NCBI GenBank assembly: GCA_934725005.1 | Contig: CAKVBE010000003.1 | Location: 1 to 22,086 of the forward strand | Length of the DNA stretch: 22,086 bases | Direction of reading: 5' to 3' | Origin: an uncultured Rickettsiales bacterium | Lineage (GTDB): Bacteria > Pseudomonadota > Alphaproteobacteria > Rickettsiales > UBA1997 | In this document: one piece after another, positions 14,719 to 22,086 of the stretch | How the letters are laid out: each line of letters opens with the position of its first letter | Numbering within the stretch: the first letter of the stretch is position 1 | Notes under the pieces: generated by a model | Told to the model about the DNA's origin: nothing | Databases searched by the model: none | What the model saw: only the letters and a program-made list of their open reading frames with translations | Made by a program: the position numbers and the translations under genes

Positions 14719-15555
14719 ATGAGATTGACGATTGTTGACGACAAAAGTTTCATTAATATGGATAATAATGATATACATGCTAGTTCTGTTATAGAAAATG
14801 GTGCTAGAATTGGTAGAAATGTTAAAATTGGTGCGTTCTGTTATATTGGAAAGGATGTTGAGATAGGTGATAATTGTGAAATTAAGTCACATGTTGTTAT
14901 AGAAGGAAGAACTAAGATTGGCTGTGGTAATAAAATATATTCGTTTGCAGTTATAGGACAAGATCCACAAGATTTGAAATATAACGGTGAAGAATCAACA
15001 ATAGAAATTGGTGAAAACAATAGAATAAGGGAGCATTGTACAATACATCCTGGTACGAAAGGTGACAGGATGAAAACAACGATTGGTAATGGAAATTTAT
15101 TAATGGTTAATACACATATTGCACATGATTGTGTTATAGGGAGTAATTGTGTGCTGGCAAATAATGTTACACTTGCCGGTCATGTTCATATTGGAAACAA
15201 TGCGGTTCTTGGTGGTTTATCCGCCGTTCATCAATTTGTGCGCATTGGTGAACATGCTATGATTGGTGGAATGACTGGGGTTACAAAAGATGTTATTCCG
15301 TACGGAACTGTTGTTGAAGAAAGAGATGCAAAATTGCAATCATTAAACTTAATAGGTTTAACTAGAAGAAATTTTGACAAAGATGAAATAAATAGTTTGA
15401 GACATTTTTATAAAGATGTTTTTGAAGCAGAAACTGGAAATATTAGTGAATTAGTTGAAATGGCGAAAGATAAATATAAAAATTCAAAACTTGTGCAGAA
15501 TGTTGTTTCGTTTTTAGAATTTAATTCAAAAAGAGGTTTTCACACAGCAAAATAA
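14719..15555 (+). CDS. lpxA: acyl-ACP--UDP-N-acetylglucosamine O-acyltransferase LpxA
   Basis: First enzyme of lipid A synthesis: it moves a 3-hydroxyacyl chain from ACP to the 3-OH of UDP-GlcNAc in the cytoplasm, acting as a trimer. The left-handed beta-helix hexapeptide repeats are obvious (IGRNVKIGAFCYIGKDVEIG onwards), with the catalytic His in NTHIAHDCVIG at residue 136 (H125 in E. coli). IGQDPQDLKY and the GDRMKTTIG loop match the family, and the C-terminal part is helical. The frame has 278 codons. The ATG at 14758 (codon 14) aligns with the start of E. coli LpxA and would give 265 residues, so it may be the true start; neither has a strong ribosome-binding site. lpxI follows after one nucleotide. 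lpxD, fabZ and lpxB are not adjacent. Confidence 0.96.
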   Translation: MRLTIVDDKSFINMDNNDIHASSVIENGARIGRNVKIGAFCYIGKDVEIGDNCEIKSHVVIEGRTKIGCGNKIYSFAVIGQDPQDLKYNGEESTIEIGENNRIREHCTIHPGTKGDRMKTTIGNGNLLMVNTHIAHDCVIGSNCVLANNVTLAGHVHIGNNAVLGGLSAVHQFVRIGEHAMIGGMTGVTKDVIPYGTVVEERDAKLQSLNLIGLTRRNFDKDEINSLRHFYKDVFEAETGNISELVEMAKDKYKNSKLVQNVVSFLEFNSKRGFHTAK

Positions 15556-15556
15556 A

Positions 15557-16360
15557 ATGGAAAAAATTGGTCTTGTAGCTGGAAGTGGAAACTTACCAAT
15601 TGAGATTTCGAATTACTGTAATAACAATAACATTGATCTGTTTGTAGTAGTTTTAAAGGGTTTTGGTGATAAGTTAAAGTATGAAAATTGTATAGAACTA
15701 AGTTTTGGACAAGTTGGTAAGGCAATAGACTTTTTTAGAAGGAATCGTGTTAACAATATAGTTTTCGCCGGTAGTGTAAAAAAACCTAGCCTATTCGGAA
15801 TGAAAATAGATTGGAAGGGATTTAAACTATTAAAATCGATTTTGTCAAATAAAATTTTGGGTGATAATTCGATACTTGAGACTGTTGTAAAATTTTTTGA
15901 ATCATACGGGATTAATGTTATAGAAGTAGATAAAATTATTGATAACGTTAAGTTTGAAATCGGTTTTAATTCAAGTATTACCTGTAGAGATTACTTTGAT
16001 GACATGGAGATTGGTAAAAACGTTATAGAAAGACTTAGTAATTTGGATATAGGCCAGTCTGTTGTTGTTCAACAAAGAAGTGTTGTTGGTATTGAGTGTT
16101 TCGAAGGTACTGAGAAATTAATAAAAAGGTGTTCAGAGTTAAAGTTTAATGCTGGCAGAAAACCAATATTAGTTAAGATGAAAAAAAACAATCAAACGAG
16201 AAAAGCTGATTTACCAACAATAGGTCCTGATACAATTGAACAACTATACAATGCTGGTTTTGCCGGCATAGCTATAGATTCAAATAATTGTTTGGTTGTT
16301 TCCATTGAAAAAACATTGGACTTATCAAATAAATATGGTATATTTATATATGGGTTTTAG
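15557..16360 (+). CDS. lpxI: UDP-2,3-diacylglucosamine pyrophosphatase LpxI
   Basis: LpxI cleaves UDP-2,3-diacylglucosamine to lipid X and UMP, replacing LpxH in many alphaproteobacteria. The 267-residue protein has the two-domain form. The N-terminal domain starts GLVAGSGNLPIEISNYC. The C-terminal catalytic domain shows SVVVQQRSVVGIECFEGTEKLI, then NAGRKPILVKM, and KADLPTIGPDTIEQLYNAGFAGIAID, all highly characteristic. It begins one nucleotide after lpxA, so the two are surely cotranscribed and probably translationally coupled. No clear terminator is visible in the 276 nt between its end and the convergent tRNA pair. Confidence 0.95.
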   Translation: MEKIGLVAGSGNLPIEISNYCNNNNIDLFVVVLKGFGDKLKYENCIELSFGQVGKAIDFFRRNRVNNIVFAGSVKKPSLFGMKIDWKGFKLLKSILSNKILGDNSILETVVKFFESYGINVIEVDKIIDNVKFEIGFNSSITCRDYFDDMEIGKNVIERLSNLDIGQSVVVQQRSVVGIECFEGTEKLIKRCSELKFNAGRKPILVKMKKNNQTRKADLPTIGPDTIEQLYNAGFAGIAIDSNNCLVVSIEKTLDLSNKYGIFIYGF

Positions 16361-16636
16361 AATTTCGGAACTAAACACAATTTTGTAGATCTAAAAGTAT
16401 TTAATAAAAATGTCTGTTAGTATTTGTTTTCTACTAATTTGCTAATATTATCGATAGACCGATCCATTTTTAAATAATATTTGTTTTCCGTGTGGCATTA
16501 ATGTACTTTTTATGAAAATTTAGCAAATTGCTCCGTTATTTGGTTTATTGATATGTTTACAATAACCAGTTGTACCAACCAGATGAGTTGTAACATTTAC
16601 TATTCTATAACTTTGCTCAATAAGATGGACGCCAGG

Positions 16637-16713
16637 TGGCGCGAGTGACGCGACTTGAACGCGCGACCTTCTGCGTGACAGGCAGACGCTCTAACCAGCT
16701 GAGCTACACCCGC
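16637..16713 (-). tRNA. tRNA-Asp (anticodon GUC)
   Basis: A 77-nt tRNA with CCA encoded. The acceptor GCGGGTG pairs with CACTCGC, discriminator G. The anticodon stem TCTGC/GCAGA encloses loop CTGTCAC, giving anticodon GTC. The T-arm GCGCGTTCAAGTCGCGT is intact. Only one nucleotide separates it from the 3' end of tRNA-Val upstream, so both come from one precursor. The 3' half recurs, mutated, in the tRNA relict at 6042-6133. Confidence 0.96.
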
Positions 16714-16714
16714 A

Positions 16715-16791
16715 TGGTGGACGATACAAGACTCGAACTTGTGACCCTCTGCTTGTAAGGCAGATGCTCTAACCAACTGAGCTAATCGTCC
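16715..16791 (-). tRNA. tRNA-Val (anticodon UAC)
   Basis: A 77-nt tRNA with CCA encoded. The acceptor GGACGAT pairs with ATCGTCC, discriminator A. The anticodon stem TCTGC/GCAGA encloses loop CTTACAA, giving anticodon TAC. It is preceded on the minus strand by a good promoter and, 51 nt upstream, by the stop of the decayed barrel-protein gene. Its 5' half recurs in the relict at 6042. Confidence 0.96.
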
Positions 16792-16805
16792 ATCCGATAT
16801 ATCAG

Positions 16806-16833
16806 ATAATATTTTATATTTTTTATAAGTCAA
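16806..16833 (-). promoter_or_regulatory. promoter of the tRNA-Val-tRNA-Asp unit
   Basis: Read on the minus strand: TTGACT (16833-16828), 16 nt, TATTAT (16811-16806). Transcription would start 6-8 nt before tRNA-Val. A diverged copy of the same elements precedes the relict tRNA at 6042, as expected if the promoter was duplicated with the block. Confidence 0.6.
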
Positions 16834-16842
16834 TAAAATTTA

Positions 16843-18519
16843 TTAAAAGTTTTTTATAAACCTCATGTAAAATTCATAATTTCCTTTGAATATATCTAAA
16901 TTGCATATGAATATATCATCATCAATCATTACAATTTTATTTGTTAATGATAGTTTATTTTTTTATTTTTAATCATTCAATTTATGTATCTCTATTCTTG
17001 TTATCTAAGTTAATAATATATTTATTGATGAAATGAGATTGAAATCATGATTGTCTAGATATTTTATATCAAGTTCTATTACGTTTTTGCATACAAATTA
17101 CTGTATAAACAGCATGTTGTTAAATCTTTAATCCACAAATATACGTATATTGTTTACCTTTATATGTGTATTGAACAGCCTGGATGAAATTTAGAAAATT
17201 TTATAGCTGCTATCAACTAAATTAATTTTTTTGTTTAAATCAACAAATTAACCTATTTTATAATTATTGTTGTCTTTTTTAAAATTTTTTACATTCCTGC
17301 TAAAAAATTGTTAGCAGAAACTTCTAAATTCATCGATAATATATTTTGTTTTAATTTTATGTAACTAATTGTGCTTAAATTGTTTACTATTTTACTTTTA
17401 TCGTTATATTTTGGTTTTACATTCCCCTATATTAAAATTTACTCCATGAAAAATGTATTACCGTTGTTAATATGCTCGTAACCAATAGAAAATTTATTTT
17501 TCTATTGACACTACTCTTCCTGTTTCCGTAATCTAATGTTGTGTAAAATCCTGTGTTATTTGGATTGTCTAAATGATAAAAAACTATTTAATGTCCTATT
17601 TGCTGCTTCATAAATATTTTTTATAGCTTCCAATTGTAAAATTTTACTAATATTTTTAAAAATGTCTTCAGCCTTTAAAAATTTTTTTTAATAGCGATTA
17701 ACTTATTTTTATTTGATTCATAATCTCCTAGTACTTAAAATATCACTGAATTGATCAAACTCATCTGTCGTTTCCTAATGTTTTTTAATATCTGTAAACA
17801 ACTTATACATTAATACCTTAAATTCATCTTGAGTTATTGCTTTATTTGGATTAGTTGGCCCGATGATATAAATAATTACTTGAAAGACTTTATGAAATCA
17901 TCTGTATCTATAGTGATATTCGGAATTGTATTACCTTCATTCATTATTTCCGTATTAATTGAATTATTCAAGCTATCATTTAATAACATCTCTTTTTTAT
18001 TGTTATACTAACCTGTAGTTTTATTGTATTTACCAAGTTCATATAACTCCATATGTAAAAAAGTCTTATATTTTTACTACTGTGAAGCTTTTTAGAAAAA
18101 TCGCTATATGCTATATATAATGTTATTATTATCATCTATACCAATTGTATTTAGATAAAAAAAGTTATCAGTTGAGTTTAAGATTCATGTATTTATATAC
18201 TGTTGGTTGGTACCATTGCTTTCGGTTGCTGAATCATAGACTATGTTGTCATCAGACTTGATAAAAAAGTGTCCATTTGTATTCATCTAATTATAAACAT
18301 TTAATCCTAACGGTTTTCTTTGTCCGACAATCTATGATCTCTTATATTCGTAATGTTTGTACTAATAGCAAATGTTGGTCTTAAACTCATAACAATTAGA
18401 TCCAATACAACCGACATAAATATTACTGCCTTTATGTCAGTATTAATTACCGCATTTTTGTATGACTTCATTGGACACAAAATTTGTACAACGAACAGCA
18501 TGTAATTAGGATGTTTCAA
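16843..18519 (-). pseudogene. decayed paralogue of the autotransporter-like barrel protein gene
   Basis: A full-length inverted homologue of 4113-5990. At the 5' end it reads TTG AAA CAT CCT AAT TAC ATG against TTG CCT ATA CCG AAT TTA ATG in the intact gene. In one frame it still codes GPTNPNKAITQDEFKV then LMYKLFTDIKKH, against DDPNRPITQDEFKV then YMYKLFTDIKND, and then hits a TAG at 17777-17775. Nucleotide matches continue through the barrel region, e.g. around 17440-17600 and 17030-17110, to the shared end AACTTTTAATAA. The acidic linker tract is missing. Multiple stops and frame changes leave no ORF above about 70 codons. The hydrophobic signal-like segment is still recognisable (AVIFMSVVLDLIVMSLRPTFA). 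It lies on the same strand as skp, about 100 nt downstream of it. Confidence 0.88.
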
Positions 18520-18620
18520 CTGTAAGTTAACAAAAATTTGAAAGCTAACGTGTTTGCGTAATCAATCTAAACTTAGGTAGAACCGTAATTTGGTTTATAT
18601 AAAGCAGTATAACACCTGCA

Positions 18621-19151
18621 TTATTTTTCTATGCTTTTCAAATTTTTAAATTTTTTGTTTAATCTCAATAAAACACTTTTTGTTATATCGTCACGTGTGT
18701 CATAATATAAAAGTGTTTCTGCGTTTATAACCTTGTTATATTTCGAAAACTCTTCCTCTTTTAACATATCACTGATAATAACATTCAACTCATTTGAAAC
18801 CTTTGTCAATATATTAGTCATTTTTTGTTGGAGTTTTGTTTCTGTATCTTTTACTTCAGTTTGAAAATCCATGATTTTTTTCTGAAATATCTCTACTTCC
18901 TTTTGTATGTCTGCTTGAGATAGAATACTTGAACGTGCTGAAATACTATCTCTTTCTTTAGTCAGAGTAGCTTCTCTCTCAGTAAACTTCTTTTGATAAT
19001 CATCTTTTTCTTTGTTTAAGGACTTTGTTGCATCAACTATAACTAATGAATTATTCAATACCTCTTGTACATTTACAACGGCTATTGAACTGGCACTTGC
19101 ATAGTTAAATGAAAGCAAAAACAATACAAATAATACAATTATTCTGTGCAT
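18621..19151 (-). CDS. skp: Skp/OmpH-family periplasmic chaperone
   Basis: Skp holds unfolded outer-membrane barrels in the periplasm on their way to the BAM complex. The 176-residue protein starts with a signal peptide (MHRIIVLFVLFLLSFNYASA, cleavage near ASA-S). IAVVNVQEVLNNS follows, the usual first strand of the family. A long charged coiled-coil of about 40-130 forms the tentacles, with an EVEIFQKKIMDFQ segment near the turn. The tail RDDITKSVLLRLNKKFKNL closes the body domain. A GGTAGG motif precedes the ATG. The usual neighbours bamA and lpxD are absent; ffh lies 136 nt upstream. Confidence 0.85.
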   Translation of the reverse strand: MHRIIVLFVLFLLSFNYASASSIAVVNVQEVLNNSLVIVDATKSLNKEKDDYQKKFTEREATLTKERDSISARSSILSQADIQKEVEIFQKKIMDFQTEVKDTETKLQQKMTNILTKVSNELNVIISDMLKEEEFSKYNKVINAETLLYYDTRDDITKSVLLRLNKKFKNLKSIEK

Positions 19152-19287
19152 AACCTACCTTATAAAATTAATACTAATGGATCAAATATATGATTCCATA
19201 TACATCTTTTAATGCCTATTTTATCTATTTCAAGAAGAATATAATCAAATATATTAATAGCAATATTACCTATTTGTCATATTTATA

Positions 19288-20637
19288 CTATAAACTACCT
19301 AAATCACCAAAGTTCTTCATTAAGTTTTTTACCTGATTTGAGTCCATTTTACCAAGCTTACAAGTTATATCTTTTACCATTTTAAACTTTTTTAACAAAC
19401 TGTTAACATCTTGTATTGTTGTTCCAGAACCTTTCGCAATTCTAAATTTTCTTGATGAGTTTAAAATCTCCGGTTTTTCTCTTTCGATTACTGTCATAGA
19501 AGATATTATTGCTTCTTGTTTTCTAAATTCCTTATCACCAAATTCCTCATTATTTGCTATAATATCCTTAATTTTATTGGCCCCAGGCAAAAAACTCAAA
19601 ACGTTCAATACACCGCCAAATTTTTTCAGTGATTTTAATTGTTTCAATAAGTCGTTTAAGTTGAAACTACCGTTTTTCAGCTTATTTTCTAATCTCTCTA
19701 TTTCTTCTTTTTCTACTATTTCTTCGGCTTTTTCAACAAAAGTTACTATATCGCCCATGTCAAGCATTCTTGATGCAATCCTTTCTGGATGAAATATGTC
19801 AAGATCTTTTACCTTTTCGCCATTTGAAATATAACGTATAGGACAGCCGGTTGATAATTTCATACTTAGAGCGCAGCCGCCTCTACCATCACCGTCAATT
19901 CTTGTTAAAACTATACTATCAATTCCAACTTGTTCATTAAATTCTCTAGCTACATTAACTGAATCTTGTCCTAGTAATGAATCTGCAACTAGTACTGTTT
20001 CAGTTGGCTTCATTAAATCCTTTATTTGTTTCAGTTCCCCCATTAATGATCTATCTATGTGCAATCTACCAGCCGTGTCAAATATGATCACATCGTAATT
20101 ATTTTTTAGCTCTAAAGCTCTTTTACAAATTTCAAGTGGCTTCTGATCTTCTATTATATTTAGTGAATCAATTGAATTTTGCTTAGCTAAAATTTCTAGT
20201 TGTTTTTGTGCTGCTGGTCTATATATGTCGAGTGAAACAAGTAATACTTTCTTATTGAACTTGTTTTTAAATCTTACAGCGAATTTGCCGGAGGTTGTAG
20301 TTTTTCCACTTCCCTGTAAACCTACCATCAATATTATTGTTGGTTGATTGCTTAAATCTATTTCTCCTAAATCTGTACCAAGTAACTTTATCAATTCATC
20401 ATTAACGATTTTTACTATCATTTCGTCAGGTTTTACGTTTTTTATAACCTGTTGACCTATGGCTTTTTCTTTAACGTTTTTTATAAATTCCTTTATTATC
20501 GGCAGAGAAACATCAGCTTCTAGCAATGCTAACCTTATTTCTCTCATTGCACCATCAAGATCTTCTTCGTTTATTAGTCTTTTTCTTCTAATTTTATCCA
20601 AAATTCCATTAAAACTATTTGTGATTTTTTCAAACAT
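19288..20637 (-). CDS. ffh: signal recognition particle GTPase Ffh (SRP54)
   Basis: Ffh with 4.5S RNA recognises signal sequences on nascent chains and delivers ribosomes to FtsY at the membrane. The protein has 449 residues, normal length. The N domain spans about 1-95. The GTPase domain has G1 GLQGSGKTTT (106-115), the DIYRPAAQKQLE insert region, DTAGR (187-191) and TRIDGDGRGGCALS. The M domain from about 300 ends in GSGTTIQDVNSLLKKF, the RNA-binding helix-turn-helix. It starts one nucleotide after the lolA stop, in a dut-lolA-ffh operon. No 4.5S RNA gene was found in the window. Confidence 0.97.
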   Translation of the reverse strand: MFEKITNSFNGILDKIRRKRLINEEDLDGAMREIRLALLEADVSLPIIKEFIKNVKEKAIGQQVIKNVKPDEMIVKIVNDELIKLLGTDLGEIDLSNQPTIILMVGLQGSGKTTTSGKFAVRFKNKFNKKVLLVSLDIYRPAAQKQLEILAKQNSIDSLNIIEDQKPLEICKRALELKNNYDVIIFDTAGRLHIDRSLMGELKQIKDLMKPTETVLVADSLLGQDSVNVAREFNEQVGIDSIVLTRIDGDGRGGCALSMKLSTGCPIRYISNGEKVKDLDIFHPERIASRMLDMGDIVTFVEKAEEIVEKEEIERLENKLKNGSFNLNDLLKQLKSLKKFGGVLNVLSFLPGANKIKDIIANNEEFGDKEFRKQEAIISSMTVIEREKPEILNSSRKFRIAKGSGTTIQDVNSLLKKFKMVKDITCKLGKMDSNQVKNLMKNFGDLGSL

Positions 20638-20638
20638 A

Positions 20639-21250
20639 CTAAAATTTACCTTTTCTTTTCATTTTTTTAAAATTAACATCAAACACGCTTTTATCTATTT
20701 TACCATTAAGCTCAATATTACTAAAGTTTACATAAATTCTATTTTTCATATCATCTTCAATACTTATACCAATAAGTTTTTCAATATTTTTATCAAAAAC
20801 AAAAATTACATTTTTATCTTCTAATTCATTTATTTCTTTATTTTTAGTTGTTACATAAACTTTACCATCTTTTTTTTCTATGGAAACAACATCAAAACCT
20901 AATTCCCTTATACTATTTTTCTTTTTTAACAAAAATAAAAGCGGAGTTTTTTTAGATGGGATTGTGGTCAATTCATCCATTTCTATATCATAATAGTAAG
21001 TTGTTTTACCGTTTGTAATTAAGCTACTTCTAAACGGATTTATATAATCAAATTTTAATTTATCTGGCCTTGATATGTAAAATACACCTTCTGCGCTATC
21101 ACCACCATCAGAAAATTGCAAAAAATTTGCTTTGTATGTATCCATACTAAATAAATATCTATTTACTTTATCCAAAATCTCATTATCACTAGCTTTTGCA
21201 CTAACAATAAATAATACTAAAAAAATCAAAAAATTTCTAAAAATTTTCAT
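20639..21250 (-). CDS. lolA: outer-membrane lipoprotein carrier protein LolA
   Basis: LolA is the periplasmic shuttle that takes lipoproteins from LolCDE to the outer membrane. The 203-residue protein has a signal peptide (IFRNFLIFLVLFIVSAKA, cleavage before SDNEI). The beta half-barrel pattern of the family follows: YKANFLQFSDGGDSAEGVFYI, the signature RPDKLKFDYINPFRSSLITNG with TTYYYDIEMDELT, and late strands KVYVTTKN and FVFDKNIEKLIGISIED. The gene is 6 nt downstream of dut and 1 nt upstream of ffh, so cotranscription is very likely. Confidence 0.92.
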   Translation of the reverse strand: MKIFRNFLIFLVLFIVSAKASDNEILDKVNRYLFSMDTYKANFLQFSDGGDSAEGVFYISRPDKLKFDYINPFRSSLITNGKTTYYYDIEMDELTTIPSKKTPLLFLLKKKNSIRELGFDVVSIEKKDGKVYVTTKNKEINELEDKNVIFVFDKNIEKLIGISIEDDMKNRIYVNFSNIELNGKIDKSVFDVNFKKMKRKGKF

Positions 21251-21256
21251 ATTATA

Positions 21257-21709
21257 TTACTTTTTATCAATAATTCCCGTAGAACCAAAACCGCCTGTTC
21301 CTCTTTTTGTATCATTTAATTCAAATACTTCTTTTATCTCTACTTTTTCATATTTTGAAATTACCATTTGTGCAAGTCTCATACCATCAGTCACAACGAA
21401 ATCATTTTTTCCAAAATTAGCTAAAATTATACAGATTTCACCCCTATAATCACTATCGAGTGTACCGGGTGAATTTAAAACGAACAAATTATTTTTTAAA
21501 GCAAGACCCGACCTTGATCTAATTTGCCCTTCATATCCTTCTGGCAATTCAAATGCTAGACCTGTTTTTATTAGTTTAACTTCTCCCGCTTTTACAACAA
21601 CATCCTCATCTATTCTGGCTCTAAGATCAAATCCCGCACTACCTTCAGTTTCATATTTTGGCAGTGTCTCTATCTTACTATCTAATTTTTTTACTTTTAT
21701 TTCCAACAT
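21257..21709 (-). CDS. dut: deoxyuridine triphosphatase (dUTPase)
   Basis: A trimeric enzyme that hydrolyses dUTP to dUMP and pyrophosphate, keeping uracil out of DNA and feeding dTMP synthesis. At 150 residues it is the usual size. All five motifs are present: AGFDLRA (1), RSGLALK (2), GTLDSDYRGEI (3, with the catalytic Asp in LD), RLAQMVI (4) and RGTGGFGSTG (5, the C-terminal arm). It is the first gene of the dut-lolA-ffh operon, and the start is an unambiguous ATG. No defect is visible. Confidence 0.97.
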   Translation of the reverse strand: MLEIKVKKLDSKIETLPKYETEGSAGFDLRARIDEDVVVKAGEVKLIKTGLAFELPEGYEGQIRSRSGLALKNNLFVLNSPGTLDSDYRGEICIILANFGKNDFVVTDGMRLAQMVISKYEKVEIKEVFELNDTKRGTGGFGSTGIIDKK

Positions 21710-21805
21710 TCAAAAATGTATAAAACTTTAATCATTTGTGTTGTTATAATAAATTATTGTTTTTTTTATTACAACAAATATAATTTCTGTTGATGATATG
21801 AATTA

Positions 21806-21847
21806 TGTTTGATCTAATCCTTCCTTGCTTTGGAGGTGATAGGGTGT
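21806..21847 (-). repeat. shortened unit of the CCCTATC palindromic repeat family
   Basis: On the minus strand it begins CCCTATCACC and ends AAGGAAGGATTAGAT, matching both ends of the 6423-6471 unit but lacking most of its internal hairpins. It looks like a degenerate or internally deleted copy. Confidence 0.45.
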
Positions 21848-21863
21848 TTGAAAGTAATAGTAT

Positions 21864-21924
21864 GTCATGCTGAATTTAATTCAGCATCCATAGAAACTGG
21901 ATTCTGAATCAAGTTCAGAATGAC
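21864..21924. repeat. REP-like palindromic repeat
   Basis: Arms of 25 nt: 21864-21888 starts GTCATGCTGAA and 21900-21924 ends TTCAGAATGAC. They pair with about four mismatches across an 11-nt loop. Each arm is itself palindromic (GCTGAATTTAATTCAGC and TTCTGAATCAAGTTCAGAA). This GTCAT...CTGAA form is a commonly seen bacterial intergenic repeat type. Confidence 0.8.
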
Positions 21925-21944
21925 GATTTCTTTTATAATTTAAG

Positions 21945-22061
21945 CTCCCCTTTTGTCCTTCGGACATTTTCCCATCAAAAAAGGGAAAGATTTTTTATGG
22001 TTATTATTCTCCAAATCCTTTCCCTCTTTGAAGAAAATTGCCCTGAAATGGCAATAGGGAG
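21945..22061. repeat. paired head-to-head units of the CCCTATC palindromic repeat
   Basis: The left half (21945 to about 22000) and the inverted right half (about 22008-22061) resemble each other: both start CTCCC and end GGGAAAG(G)ATTT when read outward to inward. Local hairpins include TGTCC-ttc-GGACA, TTTCCC...GGGAAA and TTGCC-ctgaaat-GGCAA. The right half is the same family as 6423-6471. Confidence 0.7.
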
Positions 22062-22086
22062 TTTAAAAATGTTATAAAATATGCCA

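Larger units (their letters stand above)
16623..18519 (-). repeat. copy B of the inverted segmental duplication
   Basis: Counterpart of 4113-6136. The order is identical: barrel gene (here decayed), 51-nt gap with tRNA promoter, tRNA-Val, tRNA-Asp and about 13 nt of shared 3' flank (CGTCCATCT against TGTCCGTCT in copy A). This copy keeps both working tRNAs. Confidence 0.85.

Noticed and set aside
16600..16833. A 77-codon minus-strand open frame.
   Set aside because: It runs through both tRNA genes; the peptide is just translated tRNA sequence.
17829..18011. A 60-codon plus-strand open frame.
   Set aside because: It lies antisense within the pseudogene and has no ribosome-binding site or sensible composition.
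18307..18519. A 70-codon open frame on the minus strand that could be called a small membrane protein gene.
   Set aside because: It aligns with the N-terminus of the intact barrel protein (signal-like segment, then LSDKENR against LSEKNRS) and stops there, so it is the front fragment of the pseudogene.
1..22086. CRISPR array, insertion sequence with transposase, or prophage.
   Set aside because: No regularly spaced direct repeats, transposase motifs or phage genes were seen; the only repeats are palindromic units and the segmental duplication.

Overview
The window comes from a very AT-rich genome (by eye roughly 25-30% G+C) of a Gram-negative bacterium. The gene set (LpxA with LpxI, LolA, Skp, trigger factor, dUTPase, Ffh, RuvB), isolated tRNAs, long gene-free decaying stretches and the scattering of normally clustered genes fit an alphaproteobacterial, Rickettsiales- or Holosporales-like host-associated lineage. 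This placement is inferred from gene content and base composition, not from a phylogenetic marker.

Layout. 1-1225: ruvB on the minus strand. 1375-2853: tRNA-Leu(UAG), trigger factor and a clear intrinsic terminator. 2945-5990: a divergent HtpX-like M48 membrane protease, then a large secreted protein with a probable autotransporter-like outer-membrane barrel. 5991-6928: gene-free DNA holding a decayed chimeric tRNA, a palindromic repeat and several strong hairpins. 6929-7138: a small unknown ORF. 7110-12081, minus strand: an AtpI/AtpZ-like protein, an F1 epsilon-like protein, a type-2 thymidine phosphorylase, a beta-CASP metallo-hydrolase and a thioredoxin-fold/CcdA-like membrane protein. 12423-16360, plus strand: a GT8 glycosyltransferase, an MscS channel, lpxA and lpxI (lipid A synthesis). 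16637-16791: tRNA-Val(UAC) and tRNA-Asp(GUC) on the minus strand. 16843-18519: a decayed second copy of the outer-membrane protein gene. 18621-21709, minus strand: skp, ffh, lolA and dut. 21806-22061: a cluster of palindromic interspersed repeats.

Main result: the block 'outer-membrane protein gene + tRNA promoter + tRNA-Val-tRNA-Asp' is present twice, inverted, about 11 kb apart. The two copies have decayed reciprocally. The copy at 4113-6136 keeps an intact protein gene, but its tRNA pair has collapsed into one defective Val/Asp chimera. The copy at 16623-18519 keeps both tRNAs, but its protein gene is riddled with stops and frameshifts. The gap between stop codon and first tRNA base is 51 nt in both copies.

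Several genes share a cell-envelope theme: Skp, LolA, LpxA, LpxI, the GT8 transferase, the M48 protease, MscS and the barrel protein. Four plausible sigma-70-type promoters share the form TTGA(T/C)T, 16 nt, TATxxT-like, which looks like the house style of this genome.
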